DNA of 64,000 nt, from positions 62,001 through 126,000 of the forward strand of contig CAMVEB010000009.1 in assembly GCA_947166385.1 (NCBI GenBank), written 5' to 3'. Each line of letters opens with the position of its first letter. Position 1 is the first letter of the stretch. The translations under genes were made by a program, and so were the position numbers. The stretch is from an uncultured Clostridia bacterium (GTDB taxonomy: Bacteria > Bacillota > Clostridia > Christensenellales > Aristaeellaceae). Shown one piece after another: positions 9,156 to 17,636 of this stretch. The notes under the pieces are model-generated. The model was not told where the DNA came from, made no database searches, and worked only from the letters and a program-made list of their open reading frames with translations.

Positions 9156-10045
9156 AGAAGAACAATCTGAAGGCCTGGCTTTATCTGCTGCCGGCGATGC
9201 TGTTCCTGGGAGTATTCATGGTCTACCCCCTGGTGGATGTATGCATTTATTCGCTGGAGGAGAACTTTCATTTTGTCAGCCAGAAATATACCGGCGTCGG
9301 CCTGGGCAATTTCCGGCATGTGCTGACGGATCCCTTCTTTGTGATGGCACTGAAGAACACCCTGATCCTGGTGGCGATCACGGTCCCGGTGAGCACCGGG
9401 CTATCCCTGCTGATCGCCCTGGGGCTCAGCTCGGTCAAAAAGGTGAAGAAGCTCTTCCAGACGGTGTATTTCCTGCCGTATGTCACGAATACGCTGGCGG
9501 TGGGTCTGGTGTTCTGGCTGCTGTTCAAGAATACGGAGCACACGAACGGCCTCATCAGCTCGCTGCTGTCCATGTTCGGCATGGAGCCCATCAACTTCAT
9601 TGAAGGTCAGTACTGGCAGAAGATGATGGTCACCTGCCTGTATACGGTCTGGATCGTGATGCCTTTTAAGATTCTGATCCTGACCAGCGCGCTGGCCAGT
9701 GTCAATCCGGAGTACTATAAGGCAGCGCGGGTGGACGGCGCCAGCAGCGGCCGCATTTTCCGCAAGATCACCCTGCCGATGATCAGCCCCACGGTGTTCT
9801 ACCTGATCATTACCGGCTTTATCGGCGCCTTCAAAGCCTACAGCGACGAGGTGGCCCTTTTCGGAACCAACCTGAACGCGGCCGAAATGAACACGATCGT
9901 CGGCTATGTCTATGACATGCTGTACAGCGACAGCGGCGGCTATCCGGGCTACGCGGCCGCCGCGGCGCTGCTCCTGTTCGGCATTGTGTTTACGATCACC
10001 TTTGTGAACCTGAAGTTCAGCCGGAACAAGGTTCAGTACATGTGA
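9152..10045 (+). CDS. CUT1 sugar ABC transporter permease, first (MsmF/UgpA type)
   Basis: A 297-residue membrane protein with about six membrane segments. The EAA loop is visible as 'EYYKAARVDGASSGRIFRKI', which docks on the ATPase. The ATGA overlap with the ATPase gene and close spacing to the second permease gene show one operon. The transported sugar cannot be read from the sequence. Confidence 0.86.
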   Translation: MKKNNLKAWLYLLPAMLFLGVFMVYPLVDVCIYSLEENFHFVSQKYTGVGLGNFRHVLTDPFFVMALKNTLILVAITVPVSTGLSLLIALGLSSVKKVKKLFQTVYFLPYVTNTLAVGLVFWLLFKNTEHTNGLISSLLSMFGMEPINFIEGQYWQKMMVTCLYTVWIVMPFKILILTSALASVNPEYYKAARVDGASSGRIFRKITLPMISPTVFYLIITGFIGAFKAYSDEVALFGTNLNAAEMNTIVGYVYDMLYSDSGGYPGYAAAAALLLFGIVFTITFVNLKFSRNKVQYM

Positions 10046-10062
10046 GGAAGGGGAGAAGCCTG

Positions 10063-10905
10063 ATGAGTGAAAGAAAAGGCAGCGCCCTTTCCAAAACGCT
10101 GATCTGCATCTGCCTGGTGATCTGGGCGCTGATCGTCCTCTTTCCTTTTTACTGGATGGTGCTGACTAGTTTCAAGGACACCGCCCGGTACATGGATGAG
10201 ATGGTGCCGACCTTCTTTACCGCCGAACCGACGCTGGCGAACTACGGGAAGGCGTTCACGGAGGTTCCACTGGGGAAGTATTTCCTGAACACCGTGATTT
10301 TCACCGTGGCCACCACAGGCCTGATGATGCTGGTGATTGTTCCGGCGGCTTTCGCGTTTGCCCGCCTGGAGTTCAGGGGCAAGAATCTGGTGTTCGCCCT
10401 CTTCCTGAGCCTGATGATGATTCCCACGGAACTGGTGATCATCACGAACTTCGTTACCATTGTGGAATGGAACATGCGGAACACTTTTCTGGGACTGATC
10501 CTGCCCTCGGTGACGAGCGTGTTCTATATCTACCTGCTGAAGGAAAACTTTGAGGCGATCCCGGACGACCTGTACAACGCGGCGCGGGTGGACGGCACCA
10601 GCGACCTGAAGTATCTGCTGAAGGTGATGGTGCCCATCAGCCAGCCGACCATCGTGACCATCATCATCCTGAAGGTCATCGAGTGCTGGAACAGCTATGT
10701 CTGGCCGCGGCTGATCACGGATGATCCGAATTATTTCCTGGTTTCCAACGGCATCCAGAGCATCCGCGAGAGCGGATACGGCCGGGAAGACATTCCCGCC
10801 ATGATGGCGGCGGTCGTGGTTGTCAGCGTCCCGCTGATCATCCTGTTCCTGGCTTTCCGGGACAAGATCATGGCCGGTGTCTCGAGAGGGGGCACGAAGG
10901 GATGA
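10063..10905 (+). CDS. CUT1 sugar ABC transporter permease, second (MsmG/UgpE type)
   Basis: A 280-residue permease with the N-terminal 'LFPFYWMVLTSFKD' typical of the second CUT1 subunit and the EAA loop 'DDLYNAARVDGTSDLKYL'. ATG 10063 is preferred because GAGGAAGGGGAG lies 8-19 nt upstream; GTG 10042 overlaps the previous stop and has no RBS of its own. It overlaps the binding-protein gene by ATGA. Confidence 0.86.
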   Translation: MSERKGSALSKTLICICLVIWALIVLFPFYWMVLTSFKDTARYMDEMVPTFFTAEPTLANYGKAFTEVPLGKYFLNTVIFTVATTGLMMLVIVPAAFAFARLEFRGKNLVFALFLSLMMIPTELVIITNFVTIVEWNMRNTFLGLILPSVTSVFYIYLLKENFEAIPDDLYNAARVDGTSDLKYLLKVMVPISQPTIVTIIILKVIECWNSYVWPRLITDDPNYFLVSNGIQSIRESGYGREDIPAMMAAVVVVSVPLIILFLAFRDKIMAGVSRGGTKG

Positions 10906-12554
10906 GAAAACGGAAACTTGCGATCCTGGCGGCGCTGATGCTGACGGCGCTGACGATCCTCAGCGGCTGTCACGGAACCCTGGATCAGGGCGCGAATGTC
11001 GCGGGGCAGGGGACGGATATCCCCATGTTCCAGGATCACACGAAGAAGATCGAGCTGACCTTCTGGGCCAAGAATGATACCAACAAGGTGCAGACCGCGG
11101 TGTATACCGGGGCCATTGAGAAATTCCAGCAGCTCTATCCGAACATCACGGTGAACCTGCGGCTGTACGCTGATTACGGGCGGATTTTCAACGACGTGAT
11201 TACCAACATTGCCACGGACACGACACCCAATATCTGCATCACCTATCCGGATCATATCGCCACTTACCTGACGGGCGAGAATGTGGTGCTGCCGCTGGAC
11301 CAGTGGATGGAGGACCCCCGCTTCGGCCTGGGCGGGAGCGAGGTGCGCTTTGACTCGCCGAAGACGGAGGAGATCGTACCGGAATTCCTGCGGGAATGCG
11401 TGCTGGACGGGCAGCATTACGCCCTGCCGTATATGCGCTCCACGGAAGCCCTGTATATCAACAAGGACCTGGTTGAAAAACTGGGCTATGAAGTGCCGGA
11501 CGTGCTGACGTGGGACTTTGTCTGGGAAGTCAGCGAGAAGGCCATGGAAAAGAATGAGGACGGGACCTTTAAGGTGAACGGCCAGAACGTTCTGATTCCC
11601 TTCATCTACAAGAGCACGGACAACATGATGATCACGATGCTGAAACAGCTGGGCGCGCCGTACTCCACGGATCGGGGAGAGGTCCTGATCTTCAACGATA
11701 CGACGGCCGACCTCCTGAAGGAGATTTATACCCATGCGAAGAGCCGGGCTTTCTCGACCTTTGCCATCAGCAGTTATCCGGGCAATTTCCTGAATGCCGG
11801 CCAGTGCATTTTCGCGATTGACTCCACCGCCGGAGCCACCTGGATGGGCAGCGATGCCCCGATGCTGGATATCCACGAGGAGCAGGTGGTTCCTTTCACC
11901 ACGGTGGTCCGGCCCATTCCGCAGGCGGATCCGGAACATCCGCAGATGATCAGCCAGGGGCCGAGCATCTGCGTCTTCGATAAGGATGATCCCCAGGAAG
12001 TGCTGGCCAGCTGGCTCTTTGCCCAGTATATGCTGTGCAACGAAGTGCAGCTGGGATATGCGGAGACGGAGGGTTATCTGCCGGTGACCCTCAAGGCCCA
12101 GGAGTCCCCGGAGTATCAGGAATACCTGAGCCGGAAGGGCGAGGATAACCAGGAGCATTACGACATCAAGATTGAGGCCAGCGAGCTGCTGCAGAAGCAC
12201 ACAGCCGATACGTTTGTGACCCCGGTGTTCAACGGCAGCGCCAGCCTGCGATCCGCCGCCGGCCAGCTGATTGAAAACGTCTGCAAGAGCGCCCGGCGCA
12301 AGGAAGAGATGAGCGACGCCTATATCGAGAAACAGTATGCCGAGGTCAGCAGCCTCTTCCGCCTGGATCAGATTCGGGTGGAGCCGGAGGAGGGAGACGA
12401 AGCATCCCAGCAGCAGGAACAGACAGAGCAGGCTTTCCGCTGGAGTGATCTGCCGGGAGCGTCCCAGGCGCTGCTGATTATTGTCCCGTGCATCTGGATC
12501 CTGATCGGCGGATATTCCCTGTATGCAGCGAAAAAAACAAAGCGAAAGAATTGA
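10902..12554 (+). CDS. extracellular sugar-binding lipoprotein with a C-terminal membrane segment
   Basis: A 550-residue solute-binding protein of the SBP_bac_1 type. The N-terminus is a lipoprotein signal with lipobox 'LSGC' at about residue 23, and 'KIELTFWAKNDTNK' opens the mature domain. The last 30 residues, 'ALLIIVPCIWILIGGYSLYA' followed by 'AKKTKRKN', form a second membrane anchor with a basic cytoplasmic tail. This is unusual because the family normally ends with the soluble domain. The C-terminal insert before it is Glu/Gln-rich. It is the last gene of the ABC operon (ATGA overlap with the permease). Confidence 0.82.
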   Translation: MRKRKLAILAALMLTALTILSGCHGTLDQGANVAGQGTDIPMFQDHTKKIELTFWAKNDTNKVQTAVYTGAIEKFQQLYPNITVNLRLYADYGRIFNDVITNIATDTTPNICITYPDHIATYLTGENVVLPLDQWMEDPRFGLGGSEVRFDSPKTEEIVPEFLRECVLDGQHYALPYMRSTEALYINKDLVEKLGYEVPDVLTWDFVWEVSEKAMEKNEDGTFKVNGQNVLIPFIYKSTDNMMITMLKQLGAPYSTDRGEVLIFNDTTADLLKEIYTHAKSRAFSTFAISSYPGNFLNAGQCIFAIDSTAGATWMGSDAPMLDIHEEQVVPFTTVVRPIPQADPEHPQMISQGPSICVFDKDDPQEVLASWLFAQYMLCNEVQLGYAETEGYLPVTLKAQESPEYQEYLSRKGEDNQEHYDIKIEASELLQKHTADTFVTPVFNGSASLRSAAGQLIENVCKSARRKEEMSDAYIEKQYAEVSSLFRLDQIRVEPEEGDEASQQQEQTEQAFRWSDLPGASQALLIIVPCIWILIGGYSLYAAKKTKRKN

Positions 12555-12579
12555 AAAATCCCCCTGATTGATGTATCAT
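12551..12579 (+). promoter_or_regulatory. candidate promoter for the coiled-coil lipoprotein gene
   Basis: TTGAAA (12551-12556), a 17-bp spacer, then TATCAT (12574-12579). The -35 box overlaps the stop of the binding-protein gene. The start codon is about 50 bp downstream. Confidence 0.55.
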
Positions 12580-12628
12580 AGGGACAAGTGCTGGGAACAG
12601 CAAAAATCGGAGAGGAGACATGAGGGAA

Positions 12629-14341
12629 ATGAAGAAGACATGGAAATCGGTTCTGGCGATTGTCGCGGTGCTGGCGCTCATGCTGGGCGTGCTGAGCGGA
12701 TGCGAAAACACCCAGGCCAAGATCGACGAGGCCGTCAAGGCCGCGAAGGAAGCCGTCGTCAAGGAAAAGGATGAGGCCCTGGCCGCTGCCAAGACAGCCG
12801 CTGACGAAGCGCTGAAGACCGCGACGGATGCCGCGGACGCTGTGAAGGCCGAGCTGGAAGGCAAGGTTCAGGAACTGACCGATAAGCTGACCAAGGCGGA
12901 AGAGGATGCCAAGGCCGCTGCCGAAGCCGCTGCCAAGGAAAAGGATGAAGCCGTTGCCGCTGCCCAGACAGCCGCTGACGAAGCGCTGAAGACCGCGTCG
13001 AATGCCGCGGACGCCGCGAAGGCCGAGCTGGAAGGCAAGGCGCAGGAACTGACCGACAAGCTGGCCAAGGCGGAAGAGGATGCCAAGGCTGCTGCTGAAG
13101 CCGCCGCCAAGGAAAAGGATGAAGCTGTTGCCGCTGCCAAGGCCGCTGCCGACGAAGCCCTGAAGACCGCGACGGATGCCGCCGCTGCCGAGAAGGCGGA
13201 GCTGGAAGCCCAGATCAAGAGCCTGACGGAAGATCTGGAAACCTCCAAGAAGGCTGCTCTGGAAGGCGCTGACGCTGCCGTGAAGGCGGCCCAGGAAGTT
13301 GCCGACGGGCAGATCAAGGATCTGACTGAGCAGCTGGAGAAGGCGAAGAACGATGTCACCAACCTGGAGGCTCAGCTGAAGGATGTGACCGCGCAGCTGG
13401 ACGAAGCGAAGGCTTCCGAGAAGGACGCGGTAGCCGCTCTGGCGGAAGCCAACAAGGCTGCCGAGGAAGCCAAGAAGGTTGCTGAAGAAGCGAACAAGGC
13501 TGCTGAAGAAGCCAACAAGACTGCTGAAGAAGCCAAGGCCGCCCTGGAAGCGGCGAAGAACGCTGCGGAAGAAGTGACCAACGCCAAGCCCGAAGAAGAA
13601 GCCAAGCCTGAAGAAGCCAAGCCCGAAGAGGAAGCTTCCGGCGGCTCCACCGCTCCGGCGAACACGGAAGGCGAAGGCGAAACCAAGGCCGCGGACGGAA
13701 CGGAAGTCGCCATCATGAGCCACGACGATTATGTGGCTGCCGAGCTGGATTCCCCCGTTTGCGTGGAAACCTATGTTCAGGACAAGCAGGGCTGGTGGGA
13801 CAACAAGATCACCGTTTACGCCCAGAGCCCGGACGGCGCCTACTTCATCTACAACATGGCCTGCTCCGAGGAAGATGCCGCGAAGCTGGTGCCCGGCGCC
13901 AAGATCCGTGTGGAAGGCTACAAGGCTGAGTGGAGCGGCGAAGTGGAAATCGTCGACGCCAAGTTTGAAATCATCGATGACGGTTCCACCTTCCTGGCGG
14001 AAGCCGAGGATGTAACCGACAAGCTCGGCAAGGACGAGCTGATCAACTGCCAGAACGAACTGGTTGTCTTCAAAGGCCTGACCGTGGTCGCCTATGACGA
14101 TACCGGCGCCGCTTTCGCCTACAAGGATGCCGAAGGCAAGACCGACGACCTGTACTTCAAGGTTTCCAAGGATGACCAGGTGTTCGACTTCTGCGTGGAG
14201 TTCTATCTGCGCGGCAATGACACCGATGTCTACAAGGCAGTGGAAGCTCTGCAGGTCGGCGATGTGATCGACATCGAAGCCTATCTGTACTGGTACAACG
14301 GAGCCAATCCGCACACCATCAAGGTTACCAAGGCCAACTGA
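12629..14341 (+). CDS. coiled-coil lipoprotein with 58-residue repeats and a C-terminal OB-fold-like domain
   Basis: A protein of about 570 residues. The N-terminus 'MKKTWKSVLAIVAVLALM' with lipobox 'LSGC' marks a lipoprotein. Residues of about 35-310 are Ala/Lys/Glu-rich heptad-like coiled coil, including three tandem units that start 'KEKDEA' with an exact 58-residue (174-bp) period, then shorter 'AAEEANK' repeats. A Pro/Glu linker leads to a C-terminal domain of about 210 residues ('VCVETYVQDKQGWWDNKITV') resembling bacterial OB-fold modules. ATG 12629 is preferred because AGGAG is only 2 nt from ATG 12620, but 12620 cannot be excluded. The function is unknown; a rigid surface stalk is a reasonable inference. 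A terminator follows. Confidence 0.72.
   Translation: MKKTWKSVLAIVAVLALMLGVLSGCENTQAKIDEAVKAAKEAVVKEKDEALAAAKTAADEALKTATDAADAVKAELEGKVQELTDKLTKAEEDAKAAAEAAAKEKDEAVAAAQTAADEALKTASNAADAAKAELEGKAQELTDKLAKAEEDAKAAAEAAAKEKDEAVAAAKAAADEALKTATDAAAAEKAELEAQIKSLTEDLETSKKAALEGADAAVKAAQEVADGQIKDLTEQLEKAKNDVTNLEAQLKDVTAQLDEAKASEKDAVAALAEANKAAEEAKKVAEEANKAAEEANKTAEEAKAALEAAKNAAEEVTNAKPEEEAKPEEAKPEEEASGGSTAPANTEGEGETKAADGTEVAIMSHDDYVAAELDSPVCVETYVQDKQGWWDNKITVYAQSPDGAYFIYNMACSEEDAAKLVPGAKIRVEGYKAEWSGEVEIVDAKFEIIDDGSTFLAEAEDVTDKLGKDELINCQNELVVFKGLTVVAYDDTGAAFAYKDAEGKTDDLYFKVSKDDQVFDFCVEFYLRGNDTDVYKAVEALQVGDVIDIEAYLYWYNGANPHTIKVTKAN
12761..13282 (+). repeat. three tandem 174-bp coding repeats
   Basis: Units start with 'aaggaaaaggatga' at 12761, 12935 and 13109, an exact 174-bp period (58 codons). 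The first two are nearly identical and the third diverges in its second half. High identity at DNA level suggests recent expansion or ongoing homogenisation. Confidence 0.85.
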
Positions 14342-14359
14342 TCCTGAAAGGTGTTCCGG

Positions 14360-14386
14360 CGGCGTGACGCAAGTCACGCCGTTTTT
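14360..14386 (+). terminator. rho-independent terminator after the lipoprotein gene
   Basis: 'ggcgtgac' (14361-14368), loop gcaa, 'gtcacgcc' (14373-14380), followed by gttttt. Confidence 0.85.
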
Positions 14387-14541
14387 CTGTGCTCATATTA
14401 TCATGCCTGATCCCGGGAAATAATTACATGAGATTCCAAACATGAAAAAAGCATGATGCAAAAATGAGAATAATATGATAAAATAATGATTCGGAAGTAA
14501 GCAACCAGGACAGGCGGAAACAATCAGGAAGGAGGGGGAGC

Positions 14542-15426
14542 ATGGCCGGTAAAAAGAAAAAGAAAAAAAGCCATCGGGTATCGAACCTGATTCTTGTCCT
14601 GATTCTGCTGATCGGTATCGGCATTGTGGCCTATCCTTCCTTCAGCGAATACTGGAACAGTATGCATCAGTCCCGGGCTATTATGGGATACGTGGAACGC
14701 GTCGCGGAGATGAGCAACGAAGAATACAACGCCATTCTGGACGCGGCGGTTGAATTCAACCGGGAACTGCCGGAGCGCCCGAACCAGTGGGCGATGGATG
14801 ACGAATACCTGGACAACTACGAGTCCCAGCTGAACTTTGACGGCACGGGAAACATGGGATTCATCTCTATTCCGAAGATCGATGTCAACCTGCCGATCTA
14901 TCACGGAACCAGTGATGCCGTGCTGCAGACGTCCATCGGCCATATTACCGGCACTTCGCTGCCGGTCGGCAGCACCTTCCCGGAGGACGATTACAAACAC
15001 CCGGATTATGCTTCCCACTGTGTGCTCAGCGGACACCGGGGACTTCCCAGCGCGAAGCTTTTCAGCGATCTGGACGCGATGGAAGTCGGAGATGTGTTCT
15101 ATCTGACCAACCTGGATCAGACGCAGACCTATATGGTGGACAAGATTACCGTTATTGTACCGGAGGACAGCTCGGAGCTGACCATTGTCCCCGGAAAAGA
15201 CTACTGCACGCTGATGACCTGTACCCCTTACGGCATCAATACCCATCGTCTTCTTGTCAGAGGGATCCGGGTTGAGAACGAGCGGGAACTGCTGGATGTC
15301 CGTATCACTGCGGACGCGCTGCGGATTAAGCCGATCCATGTGGCGCCGTTTATCGCTGTCCCTGTATTGATTCTCATGGTCTTCTGGGTGCTGATCATGA
15401 CCAGCGGGCGCTCCAAAAAACGGTGA
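14542..15426 (+). CDS. class C sortase (pilus / surface protein assembly)
   Basis: A 294-residue transpeptidase with an N-terminal basic patch and membrane segment (about residues 14-34) and a second C-terminal membrane segment (about 270-288), an architecture typical of class C sortases. The catalytic His is in 'CVLSGHRGLPSAKLF', the catalytic Cys in 'TLMTCTPYGINTHRLLVRG' and the catalytic Arg in the same stretch. These enzymes polymerise pilins or attach LPXTG proteins. The next genes encode two surface proteins, one ending in LPATG, its likely substrate. GGAGG precedes the ATG. Confidence 0.9.
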   Translation: MAGKKKKKKSHRVSNLILVLILLIGIGIVAYPSFSEYWNSMHQSRAIMGYVERVAEMSNEEYNAILDAAVEFNRELPERPNQWAMDDEYLDNYESQLNFDGTGNMGFISIPKIDVNLPIYHGTSDAVLQTSIGHITGTSLPVGSTFPEDDYKHPDYASHCVLSGHRGLPSAKLFSDLDAMEVGDVFYLTNLDQTQTYMVDKITVIVPEDSSELTIVPGKDYCTLMTCTPYGINTHRLLVRGIRVENERELLDVRITADALRIKPIHVAPFIAVPVLILMVFWVLIMTSGRSKKR

Positions 15427-15432
15427 GAATAA

Positions 15433-15585
15433 TTACATGGAGGAAACAAATGTAAATTTTTTGTGAAATAATCTTCCATTCTGTTGACAAATTCCTTGAC
15501 AAGATACATAATAATGGATGGACAGGAATGCCATGTAATGATTGGATGAATCCAATGGTTACATCATCAATAAAAACGGTTACAT
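15433..15585. promoter_or_regulatory. cluster of TTACAT/ATGTAA motifs with a 32-bp inverted repeat
   Basis: TTACAT occurs at 15433, 15559 and 15580, and its complement ATGTAA at 15450 and 15533: five copies in about 150 bp. Two form the ends of an inverted repeat at 15533-15564 (atgtaa-tg-attgga-tgaa-tccaat-gg-ttacat). The cluster surrounds the candidate promoter for the first surface-protein gene and looks like binding sites for a regulator, or an RNA hairpin in the leader. Confidence 0.5.
15484..15512 (+). promoter_or_regulatory. promoter upstream of the first surface-protein gene
   Basis: A perfect TTGACA (15484-15489), a 17-bp spacer and CATAAT (15507-15512). Transcription would start about 100 nt before the gene, leaving the 32-bp inverted repeat in the leader. 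Confidence 0.6.
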
Positions 15586-15627
15586 TGCAAATTGTTCAGA
15601 CCGACCCGGAATGAGGTATTATAAGTA

Positions 15628-17394
15628 ATGAAGGAATGGATGAAGAAAAAGAGCTGGCTGCGTCGCCTGATTGCTCTGACGGCGGCATGTTGCATGATGT
15701 TTTCTTCCGGAGGATTGATGGCCTTCGCGGAAGCTGCCGGCCCTGAAACAGTACGAGTGCTGGACTGCGACAGGGAGGAGGATCTGGCTGTCAGAAAGGT
15801 CTGGACATCTGAACCTTTCGACCAGCATCCGACGCATACGCATTCAGCGTCCTGCTACGGACCGGAAGGGAAGCTCGTCTGCGGATATGCCGAGGGCAAG
15901 TACTATCATGTCCATAATGAATGGTGCTACAATGAGAACGGTGAACTGGCCTGCGGGCTGGAAGAGCGTCAGCATCATGTTCATACGGACGCCTGCAGAG
16001 ATGAAGAACAGAATCTGATCTGCGGCAAAATCGGATACCATGTTCACAGTTCCTCTTGCTGGGACGGCAACATTGCCATCTGCGGAGAAACCGAACTTCC
16101 TGAATATGTTTCCAGCGAAGCAAACTGGGTGGAAGAAGAATACACGATCCCCCACGTCCATGACGAATCCTGCTACAAGGAAGTAGAAGTTCCCGCGGAG
16201 GAGCCGGAACCGGAGCAGGAGGAAGAGCCTCAGGATCCGGAAACGCCCGATCCCGAAACCGAGATTCCGGACGAAAGCAAAGATCCGGAGACCGACATTC
16301 CCGAAGCGACGGATAAAAAAGACAATCATACAGAAGAACCCCAGAAGTCGGAAGAAGACGAAACGGAACCCCCTGAGGAAGGGATAAAGCAAGAAACCGA
16401 TCAGGCCGATGAGGCGGCGACGGAAAAGCCGGAAGAAGAAAAGAAAGAACCCGAACAGGCAGAAGAAGCAACCGAAACGGAAGAACAGGCCAAAGCACCG
16501 GAGAAGGAAGACAGCACGGAAACGCCTGCGGAAGAAATCAAGACCGATCCGGAAGAAACAATTGATGCCGCGGATGAAGTTCCGGGCGAAGAGCCGACAG
16601 AGTCTGATGAGACAGAACCTGAGGATCCCACGGAAGAAGAACCGGAAGAGCTGACTGATCCCGAAACCGAACAACCTGCCGAAGAACAGCCGCAGGAAAC
16701 TGCCACAGAGCCGGAAACCCAGCCGGAAGAAACGGTTCAGGATACTACGGTTGAAGAACCGGCAGAGGAGTCGACGGAGGAAGCGGCAGAAGAACTGACA
16801 GACGAACAGGCAGTGGAGCAGACGGAACTTTCTGAAGAGGAAACTGCTGAAGAACCTGCGGAAGACGAGAATCCGGAAGACGCAGAAGAACCGGAGGTCC
16901 ATCCTGAAGAGGAAGAGGAACCGGCCAAAGTCTGGGAGAATGAAGAGCTCAACGAGGAAAATCCACCGGCATTCTTTACCGGAAAGATGACATTCAAGGG
17001 CAAAGGCTTTAAAGTCATCGTTCATGTCGGAGAAGACGCGCAGCTGCCCGCGGATGTCGAACTGCGGGCGGAAGAAATTCTCCCCGGCACCGCCCAGTAC
17101 AATGAGCTGGCAGGAATTGCGGAAGACCGGTTGACAGATGACTGGAGCAAGTTGGGCAAAACCAGGTTCTTTGATATCGCGTTCCTTGTGGACGGTGAGG
17201 AGATCGAACCGGCAGAAAACGCCAAGGTGGATGTCCAGATCCTGTTTGACAAAGCGTTCGAAGTTTCCGAGGACAAGGAACTGCAGGCACTGCACTTTGA
17301 TGATACCGGCAATCCCAGCGAGGTTGATCTTCAGAAGCAGACCAATCCGGACGAGCAAGTCGACGCGGTGTCATTCTCGTCAGACAGTTTCTAA
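15628..17394 (+). CDS. surface protein with HxH..C repeats and an acidic Pro/Glu stalk, C-terminus cut short
   Basis: A 588-residue secreted protein. The signal peptide 'KKKSWLRRLIALTAACCMMF' resembles that of the next gene. Residues of about 70-190 hold five repeats of the form HxHxxxC...L.CG ('HTHSASCYGPEGKLVCG', 'HVHNEWCYNENGELACG' and so on), spaced to bind metal or form disulfides. A stalk of about 240 residues rich in Glu, Pro and Thr follows. The last 140 residues are a domain closely similar to the start of the downstream giant adhesin. The ORF stops at TAA 17392, but homology to the paralogue continues through a second in-frame TAA to about 17427, so the tail, including any anchor signal, is lost. 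ATG 15640 is an alternative start. Confidence 0.75.
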   Translation: MKEWMKKKSWLRRLIALTAACCMMFSSGGLMAFAEAAGPETVRVLDCDREEDLAVRKVWTSEPFDQHPTHTHSASCYGPEGKLVCGYAEGKYYHVHNEWCYNENGELACGLEERQHHVHTDACRDEEQNLICGKIGYHVHSSSCWDGNIAICGETELPEYVSSEANWVEEEYTIPHVHDESCYKEVEVPAEEPEPEQEEEPQDPETPDPETEIPDESKDPETDIPEATDKKDNHTEEPQKSEEDETEPPEEGIKQETDQADEAATEKPEEEKKEPEQAEEATETEEQAKAPEKEDSTETPAEEIKTDPEETIDAADEVPGEEPTESDETEPEDPTEEEPEELTDPETEQPAEEQPQETATEPETQPEETVQDTTVEEPAEESTEEAAEELTDEQAVEQTELSEEETAEEPAEDENPEDAEEPEVHPEEEEEPAKVWENEELNEENPPAFFTGKMTFKGKGFKVIVHVGEDAQLPADVELRAEEILPGTAQYNELAGIAEDRLTDDWSKLGKTRFFDIAFLVDGEEIEPAENAKVDVQILFDKAFEVSEDKELQALHFDDTGNPSEVDLQKQTNPDEQVDAVSFSSDSF

Positions 17395-17427
17395 GTGTTC
17401 GGCGTCATGGAGATCGAATAAATCATC
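17392..17427 (+). pseudogene. remnant of the lost C-terminal extension of the first surface protein
   Basis: Read in the frame of the upstream gene, this gives 'SF-stop-VFGVMEIE-stop-II', against 'SFSVFGVMEIEQII' in the paralogue at 18219-18260. Two codons (Ser, Gln) have become TAA. Homology ends abruptly just before a terminator hairpin. Confidence 0.7.
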
Positions 17428-17442
17428 ATGTATAAAGCTTAT

Positions 17443-17474
17443 GGGCTGATTCCTATGGGGATCAGCCTTTTTGT
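17443..17474 (+). terminator. terminator between the two surface-protein genes
   Basis: 'ggctgat' pairs with 'atcagcc' (17461-17467), followed by tttttgtt. The stem extends with an imperfect inner part. Confidence 0.65.
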
Positions 17475-17484
17475 TACTTGCAGC

Positions 17485-17513
17485 TTGAAAGATGAGAGGG
17501 AATCATGTATAAT
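17485..17513 (+). promoter_or_regulatory. promoter for the giant adhesin gene
   Basis: TTGAAA (17485-17490), a 17-bp spacer and a perfect TATAAT (17508-17513). The start codon lies about 120 bp downstream. Confidence 0.7.
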
Positions 17514-17636
17514 AATTGCGGATATTCGTCGCAACTTAATATTCACTTTTCAGGATGATTCTTCGGATGATATGTCTGAAAAGTGTTATAAAGACGAAAA
17601 ATAAAATGACTGAGACCGAGAAAGGAATAAACCATC

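Noticed and set aside
12761-13282. CRISPR-like array
   Set aside because: The repeats are 174 bp, contiguous and in a coding frame without spacers.
12368-14377. Minus-strand ORF of 669 codons
   Set aside because: Shadow of the repetitive coiled-coil lipoprotein; its Gly/Leu-rich repeats only mirror the 174-bp units.
15844-17358. Minus-strand ORF of 504 codons, Phe/Arg-rich
   Set aside because: Complement of the Glu/Pro-rich stalk; no RBS or family match.
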